Below are positions 10,066 to 21,514 of a DNA stretch of 64,000 bases, one piece after another. The translations under genes were made by a program, and so were the position numbers. The first letter of the stretch is position 1, and the number at the start of each line of letters is the position of its first letter. The stretch is taken from contig JAWWNJ010000005.1 in the NCBI GenBank assembly GCA_037176885.1, positions 1,426,001 through 1,490,000 of the forward strand, in the 5' to 3' direction. The notes under the pieces were generated by a model. It searched no databases. It worked only from the letters and a program-made list of their open reading frames with translations, and was not told the origin of the DNA. This stretch comes from Favolaschia claudopus. Its lineage: Eukaryota > Basidiomycota > Agaricomycetes > Agaricales > Mycenaceae.

Positions 10066-13000
10066 TCATTCTTCTCCTCCAACAACCGCATTATCAGGAT
10101 TGCCCTCCCACGTCGCCCATTCAATAGCTGGGAGCCATACCTGTGTGGCCGACGTCGACTCCGGGTTGCGGACACGCAAGATCTTGGCACGGCACTTGGA
10201 GCGGTGTCGCAAAGTCGCGAAATGGCCGCTCAGCTGGTGAAGATCATTGAATTTGCTGTTGCACCCGTTGCACATGAATTGCTGAAAACCAAAGTCAGCT
10301 AGAACGGTATGCGCCTGAGTGGATAACGTACAGGCGGGCCGGGGTCGGGCGAAGGTGACTGTGCACATGTCAGTGAAAGAAAATGCTTTAGCGGAAATGG
10401 AAAAGGGAACCTACCAAGTGCGACCGCTTCGACAGACCTGCCTCATTCTAGAATCAAGTCAGTAGTCACAAACTGACGACTCAATTAGCAGCCGTACCTC
10501 AGTATCAGAGTCCTCCTAGTCGCCCCATGGTCAGACGGTGTACAGAAAATACAATGCCGTTCACATACCTGTGCTTCGCGGGACCGCTTAGAAGATCCTT
10601 GAACGAACTCTTCGTTGTCTTGAACGGGTGCGTTGTCCTTGAGAGACATGTCATGAAAACAAGTGACACCGAAAACGAAGGACTAACCTTCTGCGCGGCC
10701 ACCCACTCCGCGATGTCAATAGGCTTGCCAAGCTCCGCCGTCCGCTCCGCGGCGGTTTTGGGCCGCTTCTTTTTGTCGCCGGTCTTCTTTCGTGGGTTTG
10801 GCGGGCGGGGGGTGAGGATGTAGAACGTCCTCGGCCGACAAGTCCCAGGGTTTTGAAGGTGGTCGCGGATGTCGGAGTATTGCCGCTGGCAAGGACCATT
10901 GCACTTGTGAAGTTTGCGTGCGTTGTCGGCACCCGGTAATGGTACATCCTTGCAAGCGGTCAGTCAGAGAAAAAGACGAAATCTATGGGCAACAAACCAC
11001 CAGATTCCACCTGAGAACCTCCCTGATACGTTCACCGTCTGCTCCGTAAGCATTATAGGAATTTTTGCTGCGACACTTGGCGTTGTTGGCAATATGTTTT
11101 CCTATATCGGCTTTGGGCATGAAGCAGCCGAGGCAATGGCCTCGTACGATGGCCGCTTTCTCCGCCTTGCGTTGGACTTTGGTGACTTTCTTGGCTGCTT
11201 TCCAGGTGACCGGAGCGGTATCAATGTCGATGTCGGTGGTATGCGTGAAATCGACGGCGGGCGCTGGGGCGGGGGGCGGGGGGGCGAGCTTGAGGTAGCG
11301 CCCCGTCTTGGTATGATTCGTAGCACCATAAATTGGGAGGCGGTGGAATTTTACCATATGCTCGAGCAGGTTGCGGGCTGTGAACTTGGTAGGACCGCAC
11401 GACGGGACTGGACATTCTTGTGGTTCTTCAACCTCCTCGACCTCCGCTGCATGGTGCTCAAGGTGTTTGACAAAATCCGCAGTTCGGAGGAACCTGAATA
11501 ATGTGAGCGATCCGTTTAAAGGGTAGAGATATTGGAGACATACTGATGCATTCGGATCTCAATGGGGAGCGCTGTATTGAACACGCACCAGGCACAGTGA
11601 GCAGGGGGATCTGCGACGCCGCAGCGAACATCGCCGTATAGCTCAGGGTGCGCGCCAGAGAAACCGGTGCCGAGGGTGTAGCCGACGAGAGTCTTCTCCT
11701 CATTTTCGACGATGCCAATGGGAGTGAGGTCGACCTCATGGTCCGGACGAACGCAGAACAATGCGAATAACGTGTCGTGATGTTCCCAAAGGTGATCTCG
11801 CCATGCAAGGCCGTCGCCATACAGATCAACGTGCCTAAAATAATAATTTATCGAAGTCGAAGGATGGGCGTGAGAGGAGCAGCGTACCATTCAGGGCAGA
11901 TCGCACAGAAAAAGACTTGAATGGAGTGACAGATATTGAGGCCGTGTACCTGCGCGAAATGGTGCTCCCAACTGTCCGAATCTTCTTCTTCACACGGCGC
12001 TCCACTGAGCGCCCATTGGCATAGTCGGCGGGTGATGACAGAAGTCGGCGGACGACTGAGAGTAATAATATGCGCTTGAACATGAGCGACGAACTCCTCC
12101 CGCGTCGTGAATTTTTCGTTTTCTTCTGCACAACCCACCCACTCGCATCTGGCAGTGGTGAACTCATCTTCCACCAGCTTTTGGAACCCTTGCTGCCGCG
12201 CCTTCATGATACAACCGTGGATATGGGAGCCAACGGTCTGAGAGCCGGAGTTCCGAAATGCGTGCGAACTGAAGAAGGTCAGCATCGCAGGAGACTAGCC
12301 AGCGGAAGGGATTACCTGCAATCCCGCTTGCATACAGGGCATTTTTCATCCTCCGTGGGCGACTCTCCTTGGTAACAAATCGCGGCGCGGCGCCGCTCCG
12401 GATAGCCTAGGTAGGCATTGACCGACGCCTCCGTTTCGGCCGCGAGATTCAGCTCTGCGAATCGGTACAAAACATCGTTCAGTCGGACATTGGGATCGAT
12501 GGCCTCAATGTCGGCCAAGAAGGAGGTCTCCATGCCGACGTTCTCCTTGCCGCCCACCAGAACGCGGGACTGAGGAACGACCACAGAGTTGCGCGTTGTA
12601 TCTGCTAGAGGCTCTCGGGTCAGAGTCCTCGCTGGTGGGGCAGGAGCATCCTAAGAACAATCGTGAGTTGTTTGGTAAAGCACCAGACGCGGGAACCCAC
12701 CTCTCCGCGCAGTTTGACGTCCAGCGACGCCCTCAAAGAATTCGTCTCGTGCAGCCTTGATGCGTGCGCGCGTTTCGCGGTTGATGATGGCGTCATACTT
12801 GGAGCGGAGTTCGTCGTGCTTGCGGCGACTGGAACGCAAGACGCCTTGTAAGCTGGCAAAGGTCTCGTCCGCCTCGGGTTCATCGGGGTCGATGCTTTTC
12901 AGCTCTGTCTTGGCCTTGGCGACCTCATCCTTGTACTAAAAAAAATGGGTGGGTCAGGCCGGCAACATGAGCAAAAGAAATGACACTAACCCCTTGCAGG

Positions 13001-14614
13001 GTCGACCTCATTACTACCAGTTCCGGCTCATTGAGCAGTTTGCCGCGCTGCTGAATTGTGAGCCGCGTCGGCGCACCCTCGTGCCACGACATTGAGTTGG
13101 CACTCTGAAAACATAAAATCAGCCCATGAATGGTAGGAGAAGGCAAGCGCAAACTTCAGCCAGCTCAATACGGGCTGTATCTTGTTGCCTGCCCCATAGC
13201 AGCCCAGCCACATCGTGGACCAGTGTGCGGTCCTGGTACGCGGTCTAAAAAAGACATCGTGATCAGAAAGAGGAAACCTAACAACTCGACGACTCACCAC
13301 AAACATATGTGAGTCAGGTCCGTGATTGAGCAGTGCGTCGCGCTCCGTGTTCTTGAGATACTTGTCGAAAACGCCGGCCGCGGCGCGACGCCAGGCGTAC
13401 ATGGTGATGCTCACTAAATGTGTGAGATCAGAAGAGAGGTCAATTAAAGGAAGCTGAGGGACGTACGCATATAACCCAACAGAGCGCAGACCTTGCGCAA
13501 GTTTGCGTTGTGGGTGGTTGCTGAGAGAGCCTTGGTAGGCGACGTGACCCAGCCATCGTCGGGATTGTACTCATCCCGACGGAAGACGGACAAGAACTTG
13601 GCTTCGTCCTTGATGCGAAGCTCATACTTTGCCGAAGGAGGGTTCCGTGGCGATATGATCTGGCCAGCGGTGTCGACTCCGTCATCAAACACGTTATCCC
13701 GGAGAGCGAGGTACAGGAGAATGGTGACGATGCATTCGGCGCGATATCCCAAGGGACGTAACAGCGCAAACAACGTCTTGTAATGCGCGGGATCATCGCG
13801 ATGCCCTTTGAGGTAGCGAAACAGAATGGCGACGGCCAAGTACGGGTGGTATGGGTCTTCAGGGTTGGGGACGACGATGAACCTGATGTCCCGCCATTGG
13901 ATACCCTGATTTGAGCCTCGGTACCTGGAACTTTCGATGATAGCTCCAGGCCGCTCGCCCGACATGGCGCCGAGGATGTTGACGCCGTTGAACTGAATCG
14001 CGGCGCGGGCAGTGCGGAAGAAGGTCGAGTCTTCCAACGCGAATCGAACGAGTCGGTCCAAGTCCAACGGGGGTCGCAAGTGGCTTGGCGCGTATCTCCG
14101 TGGTGAGAGTGGTGACGGACTCTTGGAAATCAGTGGAATTGAGAAACTCGCCAATCTGGTAACGATATTGTTTCGGGACGTCCTGGTCGGCGTAGCGCCT
14201 CCAACAGGCTAGCCACGTGTACATATGGTGGGTGACTGTTCTGCGTGCTGCGATGTCCTTGATGGTACCACGTACTGCAATGGCTAAATACGAGATGAAC
14301 TCTTTTGCAATGCCTGGGGGATCACAGTTACAAGGGAACAACGACGCGTATAAAAGCAAGGACGAACCAAGACTCGGCAGCTCTGCGCCCAGGACGATCT
14401 CTGCCGGGAGGTCCTTCCGCTTGGGATGATAGTCTGTAAAATCGCGCCATTTGCCCTTGATGTTGTCGTGACAGTCTATAGTGGGCTGCGTGAGGTATCG
14501 AACGTGGTGGACGTCGTCGAGACCGTTTTCGAAGATGGCGGCGAATTTGGGGTTGGCAGTCGCGTGCTGCGCGACACGGTCGGCAGCGCTCAAGATGCGA
14601 GGGAGAAGTACCAT
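10066..14614 (-). CDS. DUF3435-type tyrosine recombinase with C-terminal zinc fingers (one frameshift)
   Basis: About 15 exons, roughly 1,050 residues. Start chosen at ATG 14614 (MVLLPRIL). The N-terminal helical domain ends in QESVTTLTTEIRAKPLATP. The catalytic domain follows: SGERPGAIIESSRYRGSN with the first Arg (about 13.95 kb), YLKGHRDD with the hairpin Lys (13.81 kb), MYAWRR with the second Arg (13.39 kb), LLNHG (13.33 kb) and TAYQDR with the likely nucleophilic Tyr (13.24 kb). Then LTIQQRGKLLNEPEL, a coiled coil (YKDEVAKAK...SSRRKHDELRSKY) and FFEGV, all as in DUF3435 proteins, the family of Starship 'captain' integrases. At least five Cys/His modules follow: CPVCKRDC, CEWVGC...HVQAH, CPVPSC...HMVKFH, CLGC...HIANNAKC and CNGC...HFATLRH. 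Introns such as 13414-13466 and 14314-14367 splice cleanly. One base is missing in a C5 run (14069-14073), shifting frame just before the catalytic domain, so as read it cannot make the whole protein. Confidence 0.85.
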
Positions 14615-16066
14615 AAGGATCAAGAAAAAAAAAGGATAGTGTGGAATGAACGACACCCCAAGTGGGCGTAAAGAACAAACCTGGAGGGGGGGAGGTTGCC
14701 TTTAATACTCTTTCAAACTCAATCAAACGGAAATTGGACGAACGGTGATGTCAGCAGCGTCAGCGACGCAACCGATTTAGGCGCATCCGAGTTTTCGTTT
14801 TTTGACCATAACTTGCGCTAGAGTGGGCCGAAAAACACGATTTTTTGACCAATACGTGTCGATTGGCTTTGCGGTCATTTAGAGATGCACATTGAGGGTA
14901 TGCTGGCAAGAGAGTATATGTTAGCGGACCCGAAAATCGAAGCAGCGAAAGAAGCACGTCGGGGCTGTGACACGCTGTGACCAAGTGCCAAATTTTGGAG
15001 TGTCTGGATTAATCCAAATTATTTGCTTCTCCCCGACCACCATGCCATCTCCTCAGTCGTGGAATGTCTTTGTGGCGAAGAATGTGCGAGCTTTTGTTTC
15101 TTGTCTAGACAAGATTACATTGAGCAACAATAGGGATGGCTGATAGCAGCCGACACTCACAACAATAGCATCGTGGTTTTGAAGAAAGGGCGTCATACGA
15201 CGGATGCTGCGTAGGTTACGGTTCAAGACACTGAACAGAGGTATGAATTTTCATCGACAGAACTCTTGCGGCAAGACTTCCGAGCGAGCTAGGAGATAGG
15301 GCATCAGCAGGCACGATTTATGCCTTCAGAAGGAATTACAGTGCAGTCGCTTGACAGTAGAGTTTGTTGTAATGGTTTGAGGTCGCAGAAAGGCGCTCTG
15401 TTGTTCTGTTTGTCGAATTTTCAAATACACGTGTCGGACGATACAAAGATGAGCCAAATTTTGGCTTATGATGATCCAAAATTTCGATCATTATTTGCGG
15501 ACCAAATACGGAAGACGTTCCCTCAAAGAACAGCAACATGCTGCAAGAGTCTTCACCCGCGTATGCTGTCGAGCTCCGCTGAATCCACGCCAAGGCGAGG
15601 AAAAGTCTTGCTCCGTTGCGTCCCGACGCAAGCTGAGAAGCGATATCGCAGCATCGCGACGTTTATCAAGAAACTAAGAAAAGGTGACCCCAATCCTCAA
15701 GAAACGCCTGCGGGCCACCTCGTGGCGTGCCCCGAAACAATAATCCTGCCCGTATCGCATGGATCGCCGCTTCAGCCAGCCGACAACTTTCGCGACTGCT
15801 TATCCGCTTGAGTTGTCTTCGAGGTTCTGCGTACAGCGTCGTCAGTACCCAATGCACATGAAAAAGACGCGTTTAGATAACATACCCCGTGTACGCGCTC
15901 CGAGTCAAGCATACTAACGGCCAGCGTGAGGCACCGCATGTCGACGATACGCACACGCCGCTTCCTCAGGAGTCATCCTGACGGTCCTTCGCCCGCCTCA
16001 TTGAGCATTCTTTCCGCAAAATGGATTGGATGATATCGGAGCGCCTCAGTTCTTGTTCCTGATGGA
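14615..16066. other. gene-free region upstream of the recombinase
   Basis: No recognisable gene. An open frame on + at about 15.46-15.81 kb lacks any family resemblance. I find no terminal inverted repeat or long direct repeat here that would mark an element end. Confidence 0.4.
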
Positions 16067-16378
16067 TCAAGAGTATGGATTAGCGTTGTCTACAGAAAAT
16101 GATTGAACTGACCTCGTTGTTCTACGCCTCCTTTTCCTCAGCTCCCTCAGGTCCATGCCGATCTCCACAACCGCGCGAATAAGCTCGCGTTCAGTCGGCA
16201 TGATGTGCCGGTACGAAAAATGGCGTGCGCCGTGTAGCATCGCGAAGATGGGACGCTCTGCACGGTATCGTTGCTGATGTGACAAGGAGCCGAAAGCTGC
16301 CCGACTCAGCCTTAGCTGCGCGCTGTCTCTGGCGGCGGGCTTCGTGGCCTTGAAACTAACGGCGCGTATATCAGACAT
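16067..16378 (-). CDS. short basic open frame, hypothetical
   Basis: Begins MSDIRAVSFKATK and runs through ERPIFAMLHGARHFSYRHI to an Arg-rich ELRKRRRRTT segment. A GT...AG pair (GTCAGT to CATCAG) just after it would end the protein within four codons (RNKN), giving about 93 residues. Composition is coding-like, with balanced helices and no low complexity, but I recognise no family. It could be a remnant cargo gene or chance. Confidence 0.3.
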   Translation of the reverse strand: MSDIRAVSFKATKPAARDSAQLRLSRAAFGSLSHQQRYRAERPIFAMLHGARHFSYRHIMPTERELIRAVVEIGMDLRELRKRRRRTTRSVQSFSVDNANPYS

Positions 16379-17813
16379 TGGTTGATGATGCAGAAGCATT
16401 AGGCCTTAGGGGCGGAGGGGGGAGGAGCATATGTACACAGTATCCAGAGAGTTGACTGATCGGGAAGGAGCGGAATGAGGGAGCTCGGGGGACGAGAAAA
16501 GGCAGTTGGGGCTCGAGATAGAATCGGTTCCTCGTCCCCCCTTTCCTATTCAGATCTTTAGTGTCGACGACGACTACTACGTCGGGGGTCTGCGAGGGAT
16601 TTGGCTGCGGCTGCACGAGTGTCGGCGTTTGAAGAGGCTTTTGAGATGTGAAGTGAAAGCGAGGCGGCTGTTTCTACGGCGTCGATTGGGTCATGAAAGG
16701 CCCGTGGAGCCTGCGTAGCCTGGATATCGAACCCAGATGAAAACCAGTGGGCACCGCTGAGCGTAAAGCGCGCTATTCCCTACATGAAAACGCGTCAGAC
16801 AAGTGTTTCGGCGGATTATAAAAAACACAAAGGACGTTCAGTCGAGTGGCTCGCAGGACATTAGGAGCCCTGAGAAGGCTACAGCTACTGCGCACCTCCG
16901 TAGGGCCGATGGTACGTGCCCAGCGTATCGTACGCAGCAAAAGTAACGCGCTTCGAGCGACCTTTGCGCTGTGCCACTCGACGCCATAACGAAAGAAAAA
17001 GCAAGCACTTACTCAAGATCTTCCCTTCCAACATCCTCCAGATTCCAGTCGGTTGTTAGGTCTTGCTGCCAACATGAGCGTCAGACGAAGCTCCCAATCC
17101 GTGTGCGTGTTGGTGGGTGCGATTCGGCGAGTACGTTATGTAGGTACTCGTAAGCCGTGTCTAGAACTAACCTACAGATTAGCCACGGAAAGCAAGGGCA
17201 AAAGTCCGCGCACCATCCCAAAACGGAAGATGTATGTATGTAGGCAGCCAGAGCCGACATGAAGTCAAGGCTCAGACTGTGGTAGGCGACCATGCTAGTC
17301 AAGCCTTGGAGGCGACATGAAGTCACCCTGCCGGACGGAGAGTGGGTTGTTGGAAGAGCAGGTAGATGGGGCGGCGCAGTTGTAGCTGCAAAGTAGATGG
17401 ATGAATGGATACCGAGCGCGAGGGGTGAGACGTACTGTTGGGAGACTAGGGCGTAAACGACGCTGGAATTCGAGCGCAGACGGTGAGAGCTCGCGGGGTA
17501 CAAAGGCAGTGAGTGCATCCAAGATTCCACTGCTGATTCAAATACAAAATATTAGAAAAGTTGGACGGTACGGAGCGTATTGTTACACACTGAGTATACA
17601 CAGAACCCGCATTTTTATGCATCTTCTTTCTCCTTGGGAATGTGTTGAATCTTCATGGAAGGTATGGGTATTGGCCTAGTAGAACGAATTGGGCAAAGGC
17701 AGAGGCTTGAAAGCGCTGTGCATTGTCGGCGGTGTGGTGTCCGACGTCGAAACGAATGCAGAGGAAGAGAAGCTGATGCCGTCACGGCGGTCACACGCCG
17801 CCGTCCACCCGAG
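16379..17813. other. gene-free region
   Basis: I see no supported gene. Several open frames of 60-150 codons overlap on both strands (for example minus 17081-17530) without known motifs. Confidence 0.4.
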
Positions 17814-18580
17814 GGATTAATCTATTGAGAAGCCCGGTTTCCCGGAGAAACCCTTCAAATCAGAGAAACCCCAGGAGTTGGCTATTCAGAAACCCCGTGA
17901 ACGAATATTTCAAAGTGTCGGCATTTCGGCCGAGCGAGTGATCCCTTGATACAATCCATCAAACTATCTGTCTCGGAAGTTGGTGTGCTCCCCGTTCTTA
18001 TGCTCCGCGTTCATTCTGGCCTCACTGAGTAGCTGCTGGTCTATCCTGCTCAAAACTGCCCGCTTTTTTTTCTGGAATTAAGTTGTGTTCAAACTGGGTC
18101 TGCTCTCCTCGCTAGCGGGCCGAATCGGCCGAACGTACTAAGTACTTAACTCAGTTGCCAACACGTCAACTATAGGTGCGATTTATCTGTAGGTACATCC
18201 AAAGTAAAGTCATTGCTGTTACTGTGTTTCGGCGCCCGCGACTTTGCCGCCGTAAATTGATATATTTTGTTGAACAATTTTTTTCTTTGAACTCGAGGTA
18301 ATTTGAAACCTTGGGGGCCGGCCCAAGACGACGAAACCTATATTCTCACAGAAAAATCTGTGGACACTGCTATTCCTTTAAGTACGATAGCATGCCCATG
18401 GCACTTCGGAGCTTCGTTTTAACTCAGCCGCCGTCGCACCAAGTGATCCTGCATCAGTTCCCATCGCATCATGCCGATGAGGCCGGTCAGTGGGGTTTCT
18501 CGAGAAACCCGGGTGCCGAATAATTTTCGCAATTACGGCAGGGGTTTCTCCAGAAACCGGGCTTCTCAATAGATTAATCC
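17814..18580. mobile_element. 767-bp MITE with ~39-bp terminal inverted repeats and 9-bp target duplication
   Basis: Ends are near-perfect inverted repeats starting GGATTAATCTATTGAGAAGC and running through GGAGAAACCC (about 36 of 39 bases). The 9-mer CCACCCGAG lies directly outside both ends (17805-17813 and 18581-18589). Internally there are further GAGAAACCC/GGGTTTCTC repeats and a perfect palindrome GGGTTTCTCGAGAAACCC near 18495. No transposase frame. A 9-bp duplication points to a Mutator-like family; an 8-bp hAT reading is the alternative. Confidence 0.9.
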
Positions 18581-19077
18581 CCACCCGAGAACTAGCTCGG
18601 TATACCCCCAGCAATGGCGGGAGCGACAAATACGAGGAGGGCCGTTAGACACCAGCAGGTAGAAGGGTAGAAGATGACTTTTCCCACCATGAGGTCTCAG
18701 AGGTAAACGGCGCGTCCTTAATTCACGTGAGCTTCACGTGTACCGCGTCGAGAATTGTCCACGGTGGACAATTTTTCTGCGTCTCGAATTTTCAACACTT
18801 CAGCATCTCTATTGCTTATGTACAAGGGGTTTCTGTGCGGGAAGGAGCAGGAAGCAATATGTCTAGTACACGTCGTAGATGGAGAGTAGTCGTATCGACG
18901 GCGCGGCCGAGTGACAATTTCTTGAGATGGGTAGGGTTGTACGGGATTGGAGGAGGGCACAGAGGGAATTCACGATGCAGAGAAGCGGTGGTAATAGGGA
19001 AAGAATACAAGAGTGATGGGAGCGGGTGATTTCGTAGCACGCGCAAACGAGAGTGGATTCGGAAACGCAAAATTCTA

Positions 19078-19270
19078 CCAAGTTCGATTTTGATGTCGAC
19101 TTAGTACTTTTTATCATAAAAAAGATGGAAGAGGCACGATTGAGGCGCGATTTTTCTAAGGCCGAATTTGATGTGGACTTAGTACTTTTTTAACAGAAAA
19201 GAGAGGCAACAAACACGATTTTTTCCAAGTCCGATTTTGATGTTGACTTAGTACTTTTTTAGCAGAAAAG
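19078..19270. repeat. three copies of a ~45-bp motif at 68-82 bp spacing
   Basis: Copies begin near 19078, 19161 and 19228 and share CGA(T/A)TTTGATGTxGACTTAG followed by TACTTTTTTA and an A-rich tail ending in AGAAAAG. They abut the minisatellite. Confidence 0.75.
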
Positions 19271-19281
19271 CAGACGGCACG

Positions 19282-19513
19282 CACCCGCTTCGCGGAATAC
19301 ACTGAGGTCTTGCTGTACTCGCAGTTCCCACCCGCTTCGCGGAATACACTTAGGTCTTGCTGTACTCGCAGTTCCCACCCGCTTCGCGGAATACACTTAG
19401 GTCTTGCTGTACTCGCAGTTCCCACCCGCTTCGCGGAATACACTGGGTCTTTCCGATACTCGCAGTACCCCACCCGCTTCGCGGAATACACTGGGTCTTG
19501 GCGGTACTCGCAC
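19282..19513. repeat. 47-bp minisatellite, five units
   Basis: Units start at 19282, 19329, 19376, 19423 and 19471, each beginning CACCCGCTTCGCGGAATACA and ending with TACTCGCAGT(T/A)CC. Units 1-3 are nearly identical, units 4-5 slightly diverged. Although 47 bp is not a multiple of three, a minus-strand frame stays open through it; I take that as chance. Confidence 0.9.
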
Positions 19514-20084
19514 ACCAGAGTTGTGGGTAGTGATTGATTTGGAAGTGCGGCGGGAAGAGATGGCACTGAATGGGAGAGTCGAATTGCTGTGCGTGTATCC
19601 AATCGAGTATGTGTTGAGAGTGTGGAGTTTTACAGCTGGTGGGAGCGACAGAGTTCAGGGCCAGTTTCGGATGACGGGATGCGAGGATGGTGACGATTTT
19701 GACGACTTTCTAACCCGTGAATTGGAGAGTGAGTGGGATAGCGTGGTATCTGCATTTATATTGTGCTTACATTGTGTACATTTATCACCGTCGATGATGA
19801 AGCCGTTGGCGTTGCTTTTATTTAGAGAATGCGGTTGGGGCAACGAGTGTTGAAAGAAGCGGTGTGAGAGTGTTGGCCGGGGGAGAGTGGATGGATTTGC
19901 AGAGCCGGGAAGAGATGGGGCGAGGGAAGGATGAGCTGCGTCCGAAATGTGGAGATGAAATGCCGGTGACGATGAAGCCATTGACGTTGATTTCATTGGC
20001 GAGAATGTGGTTGGTGCGGACAGTGTTGAAAGGGAAGGGGGACGGCCGCGAGCGAGTGTCGAGTTGAGGAGACGAGAGAGATTG

Positions 20085-20745
20085 TGAACAATGGAGGGAG
20101 TGCGCCAGTCTGGAAACAGTGATTCCGAGAATTGAATGATTTGGGGCGTGTTTTGCTAGCGGTGCGTTCGTTTGGCCAGAGTTGCGTGCGGTGAGTGAGC
20201 GTTGAATTGTGGCGAGAAGGAGAGAGAGATTCGGTTTACGGCGTGCGCTAGTCAGAGTAGCGCGCCGACAAGAGGGAAATTTAAACAGTGAATGTGTTGA
20301 ATACTGAAGAGAGATTGGGGGATGTGGAATTAGACGAAGAGCGAGTGCGAGGCGGCGAGAGTGGTCGAGGCAGGAGATGAGAACAGGAAACAGAGACGGG
20401 TAGACGCCGATGACACGAACGGAGTTATAGAGGATGAAAGCGCGGAGAGAGATCGTTGTGAAAAATGGAGGGAGTGCGACGACGCCAGTCTAGAAAGGCA
20501 CGCAGAATTGGATGCCAGGCTACCCGAGGATCGAATGGTTTTGGGTCGTGGTTGAGCTATGATTACGACTCGGAGTTGCGTGCGAGAGGAGAGTGGGTTG
20601 TGTGTTGAATTGTAGCTGGGATTGGAACTTGGAAGGACAGCTCTAGAGAGATCCAGTTTACGGCACAACATACTTGTTCGCAGTGATGCGCGTAGCTCAA
20701 AGAAGCGAGCGTAGACAAGAGTGAAAAGGCTGGGTGAAAGAACAG
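20085..20745. repeat. degenerate ~370-bp direct duplication
   Basis: A block from about 20090 (AATGGAGGGAGTGCG, CCAGTCT, GAGTTGCGTGCG, TTTACGGC) is repeated in the same order from about 20463. Divergence is high. A third weak copy may follow near 20.93 kb. Confidence 0.5.
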
Positions 20746-21319
20746 TAATAACTAGATCAATAGACTAGAATTGCACACAGAGTCGTTTGCAAAGCGGACG
20801 AAGCCAAGGTCTGATTGGCTGAAATGGGGCCATTGAATCGCATTCGCACTCTACGAAGAGCACTGTGACTACTAGGCACGCGCCGGGGAGAGACGATGAA
20901 TGGTATTATATTGTAGCTATAACGCGCAATGGGTCGCTATGATTACGCCGAGACGGATGGCGTTGGATTTCAAAAGACCGACGCATAGCGCGAAACCAGT
21001 TGAATCGGGGCAAGGAGTGAGCAGAGAAGGGCGTGATGGCGTTGAATTGCAATGGATAGACGAGAGATTGCAGGAATTGAGGAGTGAGTGACGAGGGTCG
21101 CTTGTTGTATTGGGGTGAGCTGTTTTGCGGTGTCGTCGCGATGAACTCGCGTTGAACGAAGCCACGGAAATCAGAACGGACGGGAGCACGCGAGACGTCG
21201 ATGCGGGAGGCACACAGAAACGTCGTGAGAAACACAAGAACAAACAAACAAAAACAATGTCCCCCCCCTGTTCCCCCTTACCCTAACTGTCAATCGGCTA
21301 TCCTATCAACATTCGAGAA

Positions 21320-21355
21320 GGAAGGCAAGCATGATAACCGCTTCACCATTGATGT
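21320..21355 (-). pseudogene. 5' half of a tRNA-Gly(UCC) gene
   Basis: On the minus strand: acceptor strand ACATCAA, D arm TGGTGAAGCGGTTATCAT, 5' anticodon stem CTTGC and anticodon TCC, ending abruptly after the anticodon. The acceptor strand pairs 7/7 with TTGATGT of the 3' half at 8938-8971 and not with the intact tRNA's acceptor. Confidence 0.8.
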
Positions 21356-21498
21356 AGTTAAAAGGTAGGAGAGAAGATACAATAGACTAGCCAAGGTATG
21401 CAGAAAGACGCAAGAAGGACGATAAGTGCCGGTTTGTTCAATATTTTGCAAACTCTCGGTTTCGGGTCCTTCGACGTGGATCCAAACATTAGATCACT

Positions 21499-21514
21499 AA
21501 TGGTGAAGCGGTTA
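21499..21514 (+). repeat. tRNA-Gly D-arm fragment, opposite orientation
   Basis: Sixteen bases (AATGGTGAAGCGGTTA) are identical to the D-arm region of the 5' half at 21320-21355 but on the other strand. The flanks differ. Confidence 0.6.

Noticed and set aside
17081..17530. 149-codon minus-strand frame
   Set aside because: No motif, no good start context and overlapping equally long frames on the other strand.
19282..19513. Regular repeat array resembling a CRISPR array
   Set aside because: Units are contiguous 47-bp repeats without unique spacers, in a eukaryotic genome: it is a minisatellite.
19156..19602. 148-codon minus-strand frame through the minisatellite
   Set aside because: The unit length is not a multiple of three, so the peptide changes frame relative to the unit each time; openness is due to composition.
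21275..21290. TTACCCTAACT as possible telomere repeat
   Set aside because: Only one telomere-like unit is present; no array.
9448..21295. Shared 12-mer AACTGTCAATCG near both ends of the 12-kb block as a direct terminal repeat
   Set aside because: It lies about 480 bp inside the left edge and 25 bp inside the right edge and similarity does not extend; probably chance.
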